From: Streptomyces spectabilis
GTDB taxonomy: Bacteria > Actinomycetota > Actinomycetes > Streptomycetales > Streptomycetaceae
Assembly (NCBI RefSeq): GCF_008704795.1
Contig: NZ_CP023690.1
Coordinates: 1,866,001 to 1,930,000, forward strand
Length of the DNA: 64,000 bases
Direction of reading: 5' to 3'
Below are positions 14,600 to 22,527 of the stretch, in pieces. Positions within the stretch are counted from its first letter, which is position 1. Each line of letters opens with the position of its first letter. The notes under the pieces are model-generated. The model did not search any database, was not told the DNA's origin, and was given only the letters and a program-made list of their open reading frames with translations. Position numbers and translations under genes: made by a program.

Positions 14600-15256
14600 T
14601 CACACGGAGCTGCCCGCGCGCTCGTGGTGGCGCTGGTAGTGCCCGCGCCAGCGCGGCGTCGCCGCGCCGCCCATGACCGTCATCACCACGTCGTGCGCGA
14701 GCGAGTCCGTGACCGGCAGATGACCGAAGAGCACGCGGTGGTACGTGGTGGCGCCGAGCATGTCCAGGAGCAGGCCGATGTCGGCGTCCTCCCGGATGTC
14801 GCCGCGCTCGATGCCCCGGCGCAGCGCCGCCTCCGTCGTGGCCCTGCGGGGCCGGAAGACGGTCTCGGTGAACACGCGGTCGAGCTCCGGGTCGTCGGCC
14901 AGTTCGGCCACGAGCGCGGGCAGCGTCCGGCGCCCGAGGGTGCCGCCGAAGGCCTGGCTGAGGGTCTCGATGCCCAGGATGAGGTCACAGTGCGTGCAGC
15001 CGGTGTCGGGGGTGGGCGCGGTGCCCATGGCCTCGGCGAGGGCGGCGATCACCAGGTGCTGCCGGGACGGCCAGCGGCGGCGGATGGCCGGCTTGGTGGT
15101 GCCCGCGCGCCGGGCCACCCCTTCGAGCGTCAGGTGCGGATAGCCGGACTCCTCCAGGAGGTCGAGCGTGGCCTTGACGATGGCCTCGTCGAGCCGGGTG
15201 TCGCGCGGGCGGCCCGCCGAACGGGCGGGCGGGGCTGCGGAATCCGGGGTTGCCAT
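14600..15256 (-). CDS. TetR-family regulator of the adjacent MFS exporter
   Basis: 218 aa; N-terminal helix-turn-helix (RLDEAIVKATLDLLEESGYP, HLTLEGVARRAGTTKPAIRR), C-terminal TetR_C-type ligand domain. ATG 15256 sits 7 nt after a TATACT -10 box on the minus strand, consistent with a leaderless mRNA; an upstream ATG at 15277 would overlap the promoter. Divergent from the MFS gene with 67 bp between, the typical repressor-exporter arrangement. Tandem GTTCC units at 15287-15297 could be part of the operator. Confidence 0.88.
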   Translation of the reverse strand: MATPDSAAPPARSAGRPRDTRLDEAIVKATLDLLEESGYPHLTLEGVARRAGTTKPAIRRRWPSRQHLVIAALAEAMGTAPTPDTGCTHCDLILGIETLSQAFGGTLGRRTLPALVAELADDPELDRVFTETVFRPRRATTEAALRRGIERGDIREDADIGLLLDMLGATTYHRVLFGHLPVTDSLAHDVVMTVMGGAATPRWRGHYQRHHERAGSSV

Positions 15257-15263
15257 GGGGATC

Positions 15264-15269
15264 AGTATA
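15264..15269 (-). promoter_or_regulatory. -10 box of the TetR gene
   Basis: TATACT on the minus strand, seven bases ahead of ATG 15256; no ribosome site precedes the ATG, so the transcript is probably leaderless. Confidence 0.5.
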
Positions 15270-15323
15270 GGTAGCATGTGATTTCGTTCCGTTCCGGATC
15301 GAAACATAAAGGAGGGGTCGGCC

Positions 15324-16811
15324 TTGCCGTCAGAGCAGGAAGCGACCGTCCAGAGCGTCCACGGCGGTCCCGCCGCGTCCACGTCCCCCGCGGGCGAACC
15401 GCCCGGCACCGCCCGCGCGCCCGCCGCCGAAAGCGTCTTCCGCGCCCCCTACGCCGCCCTCACCTGGGGCATCGTCCTGTCCGTCGGCCTCGTGGCGTTC
15501 GAGTCGATGGGCGTGGCCACGGTCCTGCCCGACATCGCGGAGCGGCTCGGCGGCCTGCACGCCTACGGCTGGGGCCTGTCCGCGCTGATGCTCGCCAACC
15601 TCATCGGCACCGTCGCCGCGGGCCGCGACGCCGACCGGCACGGCCCGGCGCGCCCGCTCGCCGTCGGGCTCGTCGTGTTCGCGGTCGGCTGCGCGCTCGC
15701 CGGCGCCGCGCCGAACTGGCCCGTGTTCCTCGCGGGCCGCTTCCTCCAGGGGCTCGGCGTCGGCGCGGTGATGGCACTCGCGTACGCGGCCATCTCGCTG
15801 GCCTACCCCCAGCACCTGCGGGCGCGGATGTTCGCGCTCGTCGCGGGCGGCTGGACGGTGCCGTCCCTCGTCGGCCCGACCCTCGCCGCCGTGATCTCCG
15901 ACCACTTCTCCTGGCGCGGCGTCTTCGTCCTGCTGCTGCCCCTGATCGCCGTCGCGGCCGCTCTCGCGCTGCCGCAGCTGCGCCGCCTGGACCGGGCCGA
16001 CGGCACCGGCGGCGCCCCGGCCGAGGCGCCGCCGGCCCGCTGGTGGGCCACGCCGGTCGCGCGCAGCGTGCTGCTCGCGGCGGGCACCGGCGTGCTGCTC
16101 GCCGGGCTCCAGCTGCGTCAACTCGCCCTGCTGGTCCCGCTGGTCGTGGCCGGAGGCGTCGCCGGGGTGCTCGCCCTGCGCACGGTCACGCCGCCCGGCA
16201 CCCTCACGGTGCGGCGCGGCGTGCCGACGGGGGTCGTGCTGCGCTTCCTGCTGTGCGGGGCGTACTTCGGCAGCGAGGCCTTCCTGCCGCTCGGCCTGGT
16301 CCGGCTGCGGGACCTGAGCGCGTCCCAGGCCGGGCTCGGTCTTTCGGCGGGCGCGATCACCTGGGTGCTCGGCGCCGCCTGGCAGGGGCGGGCCGACGGC
16401 CGCTGGAGCGGGCGCTCGCGCGCCGTGCCGATCGCGGCCGGGTTCGTGGTGCTGCTCGTGGGCATCGTCGTGATGGCGCTCGGCGTCCTGGTCGACGCGG
16501 TGCCCGCCCTGGTCGCCGTGGCGGGCTGGGCGATCGGCGGCGCGGGCATGGGCGTGGCCTTCAACGCGGCCACCACGGACGCCATGGAGCAGGCCCCCGC
16601 CGACCGGCAGGGCGAGGCCAGCGGCGCCATGCAGCTCGCCCAGACGCTGGCGGTCGCGGTGCTCAGCGGCCTCGGCGGCGCGGCCGTCTCCCTGGCGTCG
16701 GCGTACGGCTCGACGGTGACGGTCGCCCTGACGGTGACCTTCACGCTCACGGCCGCCCTCGCGGCGGCCGGGGTCCTGGCGGCCCACCGCATCCGGCCCG
16801 CGCGCCCCTGA
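15324..16811 (+). CDS. MFS drug-efflux-type transporter
   Basis: 495 aa starting at TTG 15324 behind AAAGGAGG. About 14 hydrophobic helices; the first loop carries ADRHGPARPLAVGLVVF, the MFS A-motif position, and helix 5 holds a WRGVF-type motif C region (FSWRGVFVLLLPLIAV). N-terminal 40 residues are polar. The family exports small hydrophobic or antibiotic-like molecules using the proton gradient. It is controlled presumably by the divergent TetR. A strong hairpin terminator follows at 16815. Confidence 0.92.
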   Translation: MPSEQEATVQSVHGGPAASTSPAGEPPGTARAPAAESVFRAPYAALTWGIVLSVGLVAFESMGVATVLPDIAERLGGLHAYGWGLSALMLANLIGTVAAGRDADRHGPARPLAVGLVVFAVGCALAGAAPNWPVFLAGRFLQGLGVGAVMALAYAAISLAYPQHLRARMFALVAGGWTVPSLVGPTLAAVISDHFSWRGVFVLLLPLIAVAAALALPQLRRLDRADGTGGAPAEAPPARWWATPVARSVLLAAGTGVLLAGLQLRQLALLVPLVVAGGVAGVLALRTVTPPGTLTVRRGVPTGVVLRFLLCGAYFGSEAFLPLGLVRLRDLSASQAGLGLSAGAITWVLGAAWQGRADGRWSGRSRAVPIAAGFVVLLVGIVVMALGVLVDAVPALVAVAGWAIGGAGMGVAFNAATTDAMEQAPADRQGEASGAMQLAQTLAVAVLSGLGGAAVSLASAYGSTVTVALTVTFTLTAALAAAGVLAAHRIRPARP

Positions 16812-16814
16812 ACG

Positions 16815-16861
16815 CCGCGGGCCGGGATTCGCCTTGTGGAAATGGCGCACCCGGCCCGCGG
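16815..16861 (+). terminator. Terminator after MFS gene
   Basis: CCGCGGGCCGGG (16815-16826) pairs with CCCGGCCCGCGG (16850-16861), a 12-bp perfect stem just after the stop codon. Confidence 0.7.
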
Positions 16862-17010
16862 GAATCACGTGCCGATCCATGAGAATGGCGTACCGATCCG
16901 TGGCGGGAGTGCCGGGTCCTGCCGGACCGCGCACGCCCCGGCACTCCCCCGCGACGGGTCTCCAGCCGCCCGCAGTGGGCGAACGGACAGGCGGGCGAGA
17001 GGAGTTGGGC

Positions 17011-17601
17011 ATGGCCACGGACACCGGCGAGCGCACGAAGAGGAGACACGGGGGAACCGCCTTGGGAACACCGGCCGTCGCGGCGGCCGTCCTCACGGGT
17101 GTCGTCGCGCTCTACATATCCCTCGTCGCGTTCGGGAACATCACGGACTTCGACTCCAACCAGCAGTTCGTCCGCCATGTCCTGGCCATGGACACGACGT
17201 TCAAGGACGAGGACCTGATGTGGCGGGCCGTCGAGTCCCGCGCCCTCCAGGACGCCGCGTACGTCGCGATCATCGCCTGGGAGACGCTGGCCGCGCTCGT
17301 CCTCATCGCCGGGACGGTCCTGTGGATCGCCGGACTGCGCGGGCACGGTGACGACTTCGCCCGCGCGCGGGCGGTGAGCACCTCCGGGCTGCTGATGCTG
17401 ATGCTGCTGTTCGGCGGCGGCTTCATCGGCGTCGGCGGCGAGTGGTTCGCGATGTGGCAGTCCGAGGACTGGAACGGCCTCGACGCCGCGATCCGCGTGG
17501 TCACGCTGTGCGGCATCGCGCTCCTCGTGGTGCAGCTGCCGTTCGCGGGGCGGCGGCCTTACGGCGCGCACCCCGCGCGGAGCGGGGATGCGGACGACTG
17601 A
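17011..17601 (+). CDS. DUF2165 small integral membrane protein
   Basis: 196 aa, ATG 17011 with GAGAGGAG upstream. Four predicted membrane helices (AAAVLTGVVALYISLVAF, AAYVAIIAWETLAALVLIAG, SGLLMLMLLFGGGFIGVG, VVTLCGIALLVVQLPFA) and the DUF2165 signature FGNITDFDSNQQFVRHVLAM plus AVESRALQDAAYVAII. The function is not known; the family is widespread in actinobacteria and proteobacteria. Monocistronic, flanked by hairpins at 16815 and 17608. Confidence 0.9.
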   Translation: MATDTGERTKRRHGGTALGTPAVAAAVLTGVVALYISLVAFGNITDFDSNQQFVRHVLAMDTTFKDEDLMWRAVESRALQDAAYVAIIAWETLAALVLIAGTVLWIAGLRGHGDDFARARAVSTSGLLMLMLLFGGGFIGVGGEWFAMWQSEDWNGLDAAIRVVTLCGIALLVVQLPFAGRRPYGAHPARSGDADD

Positions 17602-17607
17602 GGGACG

Positions 17608-17629
17608 CGCGCCGGATCCCACCGGCGCG
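17608..17629 (+). terminator. Terminator after DUF2165 gene
   Basis: CGCGCCGG (17608-17615) and CCGGCGCG (17622-17629) form an 8-bp perfect stem with a 6-nt loop, 7 bp after the stop codon. Confidence 0.55.
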
Positions 17630-17656
17630 TGATCACGCGCCGCAGGTGTGCGGTAG

Positions 17657-17692
17657 CCGACAGTTCCGATTGTCGGACCCATCGCCTAGGCT
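17657..17692 (+). promoter_or_regulatory. Operator-like inverted repeat plus -10 for small gene
   Basis: CCGACA-N8-TGTCGG (17657-17676) is an inverted repeat. Ten nt behind its right half is TAGGCT (17687-17692), and ATG follows after six more bases, giving a leaderless transcript. The same TGTCGG-N10-TASGCT module precedes the paralogue near 3639. Confidence 0.6.
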
Positions 17693-17698
17693 GAGTGC

Positions 17699-17878
17699 AT
17701 GCCCTTAACCCCTCAACCCCATGGTTCCGTGCGGTCTTCTACCGAGTTGAACGAGCGGATACGAGGCCTGTGGCTGCGCGCCGGTGGCCGTCTCTCCGCC
17801 GATCAGCGCCGGGAGTACGAGCAGCTGGTGACCGAGTGGGCCGAGGCGGTGCGCGCGGAGGTCGTCCAGGCCGCCTAG
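17699..17878 (+). CDS. Small orphan protein (59 aa), paralogue of the 3639 gene
   Basis: ATG 17699 to TAG 17878; MPLTPQPHGSVRSSTELNER then IRGLWLRAGGRLSADQRREY and EQLVTEWAEAVRAEVVQAA. Three helices, no Cys, no membrane segment, acidic overall. The core matches the protein at 3639-3782 over about 45 residues. This small family is frequent in Streptomyces genomes and of unknown function. It is leaderless (TAGGCT six bases before ATG) with an inverted repeat where an activator or repressor would bind, and is terminated by a 12-bp stem at 17919. Too regular in structure and control to be spurious. Confidence 0.8.
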   Translation: MPLTPQPHGSVRSSTELNERIRGLWLRAGGRLSADQRREYEQLVTEWAEAVRAEVVQAA

Positions 17879-17918
17879 GCAACACTCCCCCCTCCCCCGG
17901 ACGCTGTGGCGCTCCCCT

Positions 17919-17943
17919 CCCCCGGGGACACTGTCCCCGGGGG
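17919..17943 (+). terminator. Terminator after 59-aa gene
   Basis: CCCCCGGGGACA (17919-17930) and TGTCCCCGGGGG (17932-17943) are perfect complements, followed by TTCCTTC. Very strong and compact. Confidence 0.75.
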
Positions 17944-17960
17944 TTCCTTCCGGCCCCGCG

Positions 17961-18509
17961 GTGCCCAACACTGAGTCGATGACGCAGCGCGTGGAACTCG
18001 CCGCCCTCATCGACCGATTGGCCATCGACGCCCTCATCACCGACTACGCCGGTACCGTCGACGACGGCGACTGGGACGCGTACCGACAGCTGTTCACCCC
18101 CGAAGGACGCGCCGACTACCGGTCGGCGGGCGGCATCGAGGGCTCCGCGGCGGAGGTGTCCGCGTGGCTCGCCGAGACGATGCGGATGTTCGCCATGCGC
18201 CAGCACCTCGTCGTCAACCGCAGAATCCGCTTCGGCGTCCGCGAGCAGGACATCGGCGACACCGCGCGCATACGGGCCGACTATGTGAACCCCATGCGCT
18301 TCGCCGGGCAGCCGGGCGCCGAGGCGACCACCACGCCCGACTTCACCTGCGGCGGCCGCTACGAGTTCACCGCGCTGCGTACGCACGGCGGCTGGCGGCT
18401 CGGTCAGGTCCTCGTACGGGAGAAGTGGCGCAGCACGCGGACCGCCGACCAGACGTGGGACCAGGCCGTCGTCGGACAGCGGACGCCACCGCTCACCGAG
18501 CCGGGCTGA
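17961..18509 (+). CDS. SnoaL/NTF2-like protein
   Basis: 182 aa; alpha+beta NTF2 fold seen in LAALIDRLAIDALITDYAGT, VDDGDWDAYRQLFTPEGRAD and GGRYEFTALRTHGGWRLGQV. Family members are polyketide cyclases, dehydratases, ring hydroxylase small subunits or uncharacterised pocket proteins. The Asp in YAGTVDDGDWDAY occupies the position of the catalytic Asp/His in many SnoaL proteins. The start may be GTG 17961 or ATG 17979; no clear ribosome site distinguishes them. It stands alone, so the substrate cannot be inferred. Confidence 0.82.
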   Translation: MPNTESMTQRVELAALIDRLAIDALITDYAGTVDDGDWDAYRQLFTPEGRADYRSAGGIEGSAAEVSAWLAETMRMFAMRQHLVVNRRIRFGVREQDIGDTARIRADYVNPMRFAGQPGAEATTTPDFTCGGRYEFTALRTHGGWRLGQVLVREKWRSTRTADQTWDQAVVGQRTPPLTEPG

Positions 18510-18699
18510 GCGGAGCGCGGGACGGCCGGCTCCGGGCGGATCCGCGCACGGCCCGGCGGAAGCGGCCACCCGGCGCGCCGGGCGCTCGGGGCCGCCCCGT
18601 GACCCGGGCGGCTCCGCCCCCTGTCCTAGATCGTCACCGGCCCGCACACTGGGAGCACGACCGGCCGTCGGGCCGAGTCGGGGCAAGGAGGCGCGCTGC

Positions 18700-20346
18700 A
18701 TGGACGTACTCAGCGGCAGGCGGCCGCACCGGTGGGCGCCCCGACGGGCACTGTCCCGGCGGGCCCTTCCCTCCTGGCGCCACCGCCTGGACGCCGCCCT
18801 CGCCTCGCGGTGGCGGCGCGGCGCCCTGGCCGCCCTGTGCGGCGCCCTGCCCGCGCTCGCCTTCCCCGAACCGTCGTGGTGGTGGTTCGCGTACGTCGCG
18901 CTCGTGCCGTGGATCCTGCTCACCAGGTCGGCGGACTCGGGGCGGCGGGCCGCGCTCGACGGGTGGCTCGGCGGGCTCGGCTTCATGGTGGCCGTGCACC
19001 ACTGGCTGCTGCCGAGCCTGCATGTGTTCACCCTGGTCATCGCCGCGCTCCTCGGGCTCCTGTGGGCGCCCTGGGGCTGGCTCGCGCACCGCTTCCTCGG
19101 CGGCCCGCCCGCTGCCGGGCGGGCCGTGGCCGCGCTGCTCGTGCTGCCGTCCGGCTGGCTCCTCGTCGAGCTGGTGCGGTCCTGGGAGGGCCTCGGCGGT
19201 CCGTGGGGGCTCCTCGGCTCCAGCCAGTGGCAGGTGGAGCCCGCGCTGCGGCTCGCGTCGGTGGGCGGTGTCTGGCTGGTCAGCGCGCTCGTCGTGGCCG
19301 TGAACACCGGGGTCGCGGTGCTCCTCGCATGGCGGTCGGCGCGCGCTCCCGCCGTCGCCGGGCTCGTCGCCGTGGCCGCCGCGACCACCACCGCGTGGAC
19401 CTGGTCCCCGCGCCCGGAGGCCGCGGGCAGCGTCCGCGTCGCCGTCGTACAGCCCGGCGTACTGGACGGGACGGACGCGCCCGACCGGCGGTTCGACCGC
19501 GAGGAGGCGCTGACCCGCGCCCTCGTGGGCCGGGACCTGGACCTCGTCGTGTGGGGCGAGAGCAGCGTGGGCCACGACCTGGCGGACCGGCCCGACCTGG
19601 CGCGGCGGATCGCCGCGCTCTCGCGCCGGGTGGGCGCCGAGATCCTGGTGAACGTGGACGCCCGCCGCTCGGACAGGCCCGGCATCTTCAAGAGCTCCGT
19701 GCTCGTGGGCCCGGACGGGCCGACGGGCGACCGCTACGACAAGATGCGCCTCGTCCCGTTCGGCGAGTACGTCCCGGCGCGCTCGCTGCTCGGCTGGGCC
19801 ACGTCGGTGGGCAAGGCCGCCGGTGAGGACCGCAGGCGCGGCGAGCGGCCGGTCGTGATGAACCTCGCGCAGGGGCTGCGCGTGGGGCCCCTGGTGTGCT
19901 TCGAGTCGGCGTTCCCCGACATGAGCCGCCACCTCACCCGCGAGGGCGCGCAGGTGCTGCTCGCGCAGTCCGCCACGTCCTCGTTCCAGCACAGCTGGGC
20001 CCCCGAGCAGCACGCCTCGCTCGCCGCCCTGCGGGCCGCCGAGACCGGCCGCCCCATGGTGCACGCGACGCTCACCGGCGTCTCGGCGGTCTACGGTCCG
20101 AGCGGTGAGCGCGTCGGCGAGCCGCTCGGCACCTCGGCGTCGAGCACGGCGGAGTACGAGGTCCCGCTGGCCACGGGCACGACGCCGTACGTGCGGCTCG
20201 GCGACTGGCCGGTGTACGGCGCGCTCGCGGTCCTCGCCGCGCTCGCGGTCGCCGAGGGGGCGCGGGCGCTCAGGCGGCCTGCTCGCCCACCGCGCGTACC
20301 ACCCGCTCGCACAGCTCATGGGTCGCCAGCGCGTCCCGGGCACTGA
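18700..20346 (+). CDS. lnt: Apolipoprotein N-acyltransferase
   Basis: 548 aa, ATG 18700 with AAGGAGG eight bases ahead. Six to seven N-terminal membrane helices (LAALCGALPALAFPEPSWWW and following), then a periplasmic nitrilase-fold domain from about residue 245. The catalytic triad is visible: Glu287 in VVWGESSV, Lys348 in RYDKMRLVPFGEY, Cys400 in PLVCFESAFPD. Lnt attaches the third acyl chain to the N-terminal Cys of lipoproteins in the membrane. Streptomyces usually carry two Lnt homologues, often linked to a polyprenol-phosphate mannose synthase; this copy is solitary. The 3' end overlaps the convergent MocA-type gene by 77 bp. Confidence 0.92.
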   Translation: MDVLSGRRPHRWAPRRALSRRALPSWRHRLDAALASRWRRGALAALCGALPALAFPEPSWWWFAYVALVPWILLTRSADSGRRAALDGWLGGLGFMVAVHHWLLPSLHVFTLVIAALLGLLWAPWGWLAHRFLGGPPAAGRAVAALLVLPSGWLLVELVRSWEGLGGPWGLLGSSQWQVEPALRLASVGGVWLVSALVVAVNTGVAVLLAWRSARAPAVAGLVAVAAATTTAWTWSPRPEAAGSVRVAVVQPGVLDGTDAPDRRFDREEALTRALVGRDLDLVVWGESSVGHDLADRPDLARRIAALSRRVGAEILVNVDARRSDRPGIFKSSVLVGPDGPTGDRYDKMRLVPFGEYVPARSLLGWATSVGKAAGEDRRRGERPVVMNLAQGLRVGPLVCFESAFPDMSRHLTREGAQVLLAQSATSSFQHSWAPEQHASLAALRAAETGRPMVHATLTGVSAVYGPSGERVGEPLGTSASSTAEYEVPLATGTTPYVRLGDWPVYGALAVLAALAVAEGARALRRPARPPRVPPARTAHGSPARPGH

Positions 20347-21175
20347 GCACCTTGCCCGCGCGCACGGCGTCGAGGAAGGCGAGCGTGACCTGCTCGATGC
20401 CGCGCTGACGGGCCACCGGCACCCAGTCGCCGCGCCGCCGCACGGTGGGCTGGCCCTTGTGGTCCACGACCTCGGCGAGGTTGAGCACCTGCCGCTTGGT
20501 GTCCTGCCCGGAGACCTCCAGGACCTCCTCGGTGGAGCCGCTGAGCCGGTTCATCACGCCGATCGCGGTGAAGCCGTCGCCCGCGAGCTGGAGCACGACG
20601 TGCTCCAGGAGGCCGTCCGCGACCCGGCCGCGCACGCTCACGTGGTCGACGGCCCCCGGCACCAGGAACCGCAGCGTGTCCACGACGTGGATGAAGTCGT
20701 CGAGCACCATCGTGCGGGGGTCCTCGGGGAGCCCCACGCGGTTCTTCTGCATCAGGATCAGCTCGCGCGGGTGCTCGGCGCACTGGGCGTAGCCGGGCGC
20801 GTAGCGGCGGTTGAAGCCGACGGTGAGGCTCACGCCGCGCCGCTCGGCGAGCTCCACGAGCCGCTCGGAGTCGGCGAGTTCGTAGGCGATGGGCTTGTCC
20901 ACGTACGTCGCCACGCCCGCCTCGAGGAGGCGCTCCACGATCTCGGGGTGCGCGGCGGTCGGCGCGTGCACGAAGGCCGCGTCGAGGTCCTGGGCGAGCA
21001 GCGCGTCCAGGTCGGTGTGGAGCTGCCGCGCGGGGACGTGGTGGATCTCGCCGATCCGCTCCAGGGTGGCGGGCGTGCGGGTCTGGAGGTGCAGCTCGAC
21101 GCCTGGCTGCGTGGTGAGCACCGGCAGGTACGCCTTTTGCGCGATGTCACCGAGTCCGATGCAGCCGACCTTCAC
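20270..21175 (-). CDS. Gfo/Idh/MocA-family oxidoreductase
   Basis: 301 aa. Rossmann N-terminus VKVGCIGLGDIAQKAYLPVL, catalytic-region motif GVATYVDKPIAYELADSERL (the Lys of the EKP-type motif is present as DKP) and NRRYAPGYAQC in the sugar-binding domain. The family oxidises sugars or related polyols with NAD(P). The start GTG 21175 has GGGAG just upstream and places the Rossmann motif at residue 3, as usual. It is followed downstream by lnt in convergent orientation (77-bp overlap) and preceded by the monooxygenase gene only 10 bp away, so the two share an operon. Confidence 0.87.
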   Translation of the reverse strand: MKVGCIGLGDIAQKAYLPVLTTQPGVELHLQTRTPATLERIGEIHHVPARQLHTDLDALLAQDLDAAFVHAPTAAHPEIVERLLEAGVATYVDKPIAYELADSERLVELAERRGVSLTVGFNRRYAPGYAQCAEHPRELILMQKNRVGLPEDPRTMVLDDFIHVVDTLRFLVPGAVDHVSVRGRVADGLLEHVVLQLAGDGFTAIGVMNRLSGSTEEVLEVSGQDTKRQVLNLAEVVDHKGQPTVRRRGDWVPVARQRGIEQVTLAFLDAVRAGKVLSARDALATHELCERVVRAVGEQAA

Positions 21176-21185
21176 CACTGTCTCC

Positions 21186-22433
21186 CTACCGTCGTGCCGG
21201 TTCACGCCCATGCGCCCCGGCGTCCGTCTCCGCAGCATACGGGGGACCCGGCGGCCGCCAGTCGGCGATCGAGGAGAAGCCCCGTGTGATCAGGTTCGGG
21301 CCGAGCCGGTGGGCCGCGCGCATCAGGGTGTCGCGCGCGGCGACGAGCCCGCCGTGGGAGAGGTGGTTGAGGCGGGCGGTGCGGGCGGCCCGCCGCACGA
21401 CGGCGGTCGTCCGGGGCACGCGCACCACGCTGTAGGCGGCCAGGCCCGCGAAGAGGTCGCCGCCGGGCCGCGCGTGGTGGGCGAGCACGACGCCGTCCTC
21501 GATGGCCTGGTTGCCGCCCTGGCCGAGGGTGGGCGCCATGGCGTGCGCCGCGTCACCGACGAGTGCGACGCGGCCGCGGTGGTGGGCGGCGAGCGGGGTC
21601 GCCATGTGCCACACGTCGTTGCGCAGGACGTCCTCGGGGCGGGCCGCGGCGATGATCTCGGGGATGGGGTCGTGCCAGCGGGAGAAGCGCCGCGTCAGCT
21701 CGGCCTTCTCGTCGTCGGGCGCGCGGGTGCCCGGGGGCACGAGCGCCGTGCCGTACGCGTAGACCCTGCCGTCCTTCAGCGGCTGCGTGCCCCATACGCC
21801 GCCGCGCCCCCAGGTCTCGTGCGGCTCGAAGGGCCGCTCCGGCGCGGGCACGATGAGCCGCCAGGCGGTGAACCCGGTGTACACGGGCCCGGGGTGGCCC
21901 GGGAACAGCTCCCCGCGCACCCCGGAGTCGATGCCGTCGGCGCCGACCACGAGGTCCGCCTCGATGTCGCCCTCGGGGGTGCTCACGACGGCGGCGCGGC
22001 CGGGCCCGCCCGGGTCCGCGAGCCGCGCGGCCGTGCCGGTGCGCAGGCCCTCGCCGGGCAGCGCGGCGACGAGCAGGTCGACGAGCGTCGCCCGGTGCAG
22101 GAGCACGAGGGCGCCGCCGAACTGCCGCGCCGTGGCGGTGGCCGTGGTGCGCACCAGCCAGCGGCCGCCCTGTGCGCGCAGGCCGCCCGCGCCCTGCCAG
22201 GCGGCCAGTTCGCGCACGCCGTCACCGAGGCCCAGGACGTCAAGGGCGCGCTGGGCGTTGGGGGCGAGGCCGATGCCGGAGCCGACGGGCTCCAGGGACG
22301 CGGCCCGCTCCAGGACGGTGACGCGCCAGCCGGACCGGTGCAGGGCGATGGCGGTGGTGAGCCCGCCGATGCCACCGCCGACGACGACGGCGTGGGGCTC
22401 GCCGGGCTTGAGGGGCTTGCCTGTGGGGGCCAT
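21186..22433 (-). CDS. FAD-dependent aromatic-type monooxygenase
   Basis: 415 aa, ATG 22433 behind GAGGAG. FAD motif 1 HAVVVGGGIGGLTTAIALHR (residues about 14-33), the DG motif LVVGADGIDSGVRGELFPG near 165 and the FAD motif 2 GRVALVGDAAHAMAPTLGQG near 290 identify a class A flavoprotein monooxygenase (salicylate hydroxylase/PHBH-like). It would hydroxylate an aromatic or related substrate with NAD(P)H and O2. It is divergent from a TetR gene with palindromic sites in between, and leads an operon with the MocA-type gene, so expression is likely induced by the substrate or a related compound. Confidence 0.9.
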   Translation of the reverse strand: MAPTGKPLKPGEPHAVVVGGGIGGLTTAIALHRSGWRVTVLERAASLEPVGSGIGLAPNAQRALDVLGLGDGVRELAAWQGAGGLRAQGGRWLVRTTATATARQFGGALVLLHRATLVDLLVAALPGEGLRTGTAARLADPGGPGRAAVVSTPEGDIEADLVVGADGIDSGVRGELFPGHPGPVYTGFTAWRLIVPAPERPFEPHETWGRGGVWGTQPLKDGRVYAYGTALVPPGTRAPDDEKAELTRRFSRWHDPIPEIIAAARPEDVLRNDVWHMATPLAAHHRGRVALVGDAAHAMAPTLGQGGNQAIEDGVVLAHHARPGGDLFAGLAAYSVVRVPRTTAVVRRAARTARLNHLSHGGLVAARDTLMRAAHRLGPNLITRGFSSIADWRPPGPPYAAETDAGAHGREPARR

Positions 22434-22453
22434 GTTCTCTCCTCGGTCGCACA

Positions 22454-22485
22454 CCCACTGGCACTACAGCTGTAGTGCCAGTGGG
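22454..22485. promoter_or_regulatory. 32-bp perfect palindrome (operator 1)
   Basis: CCCACTGGCACTACAG (22454-22469) is followed directly by its exact reverse complement (22470-22485). The core ACTACAG/CTGTAGT recurs in operator 2. It sits between the divergent monooxygenase and TetR genes, 21 bp from the monooxygenase ATG, and is most likely the TetR repressor site on that promoter. Confidence 0.75.
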
Positions 22486-22493
22486 ATGACCGT

Positions 22494-22507
22494 ACTACAG
22501 CTGTAGT
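22494..22507. promoter_or_regulatory. 14-bp palindrome (operator 2)
   Basis: ACTACAGCTGTAGT, identical to the core of operator 1, 22 bp ahead of the TAGGGT -10 box's start and overlapping the -35 region of the TetR gene, so it should give autorepression. Confidence 0.7.
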
Positions 22508-22515
22508 GAAACGGG

Positions 22516-22521
22516 TAGGGT
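22516..22521 (+). promoter_or_regulatory. -10 box of TetR gene
   Basis: TAGGGT followed after six bases by ATG 22528 with no ribosome site: a leaderless transcript. Confidence 0.5.
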
Positions 22522-22527
22522 GCACCC

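Noticed and set aside
18634..20343. Minus-strand frame of 569 codons opposite lnt
   Set aside because: Antisense shadow; the opposite strand carries all Lnt catalytic motifs.
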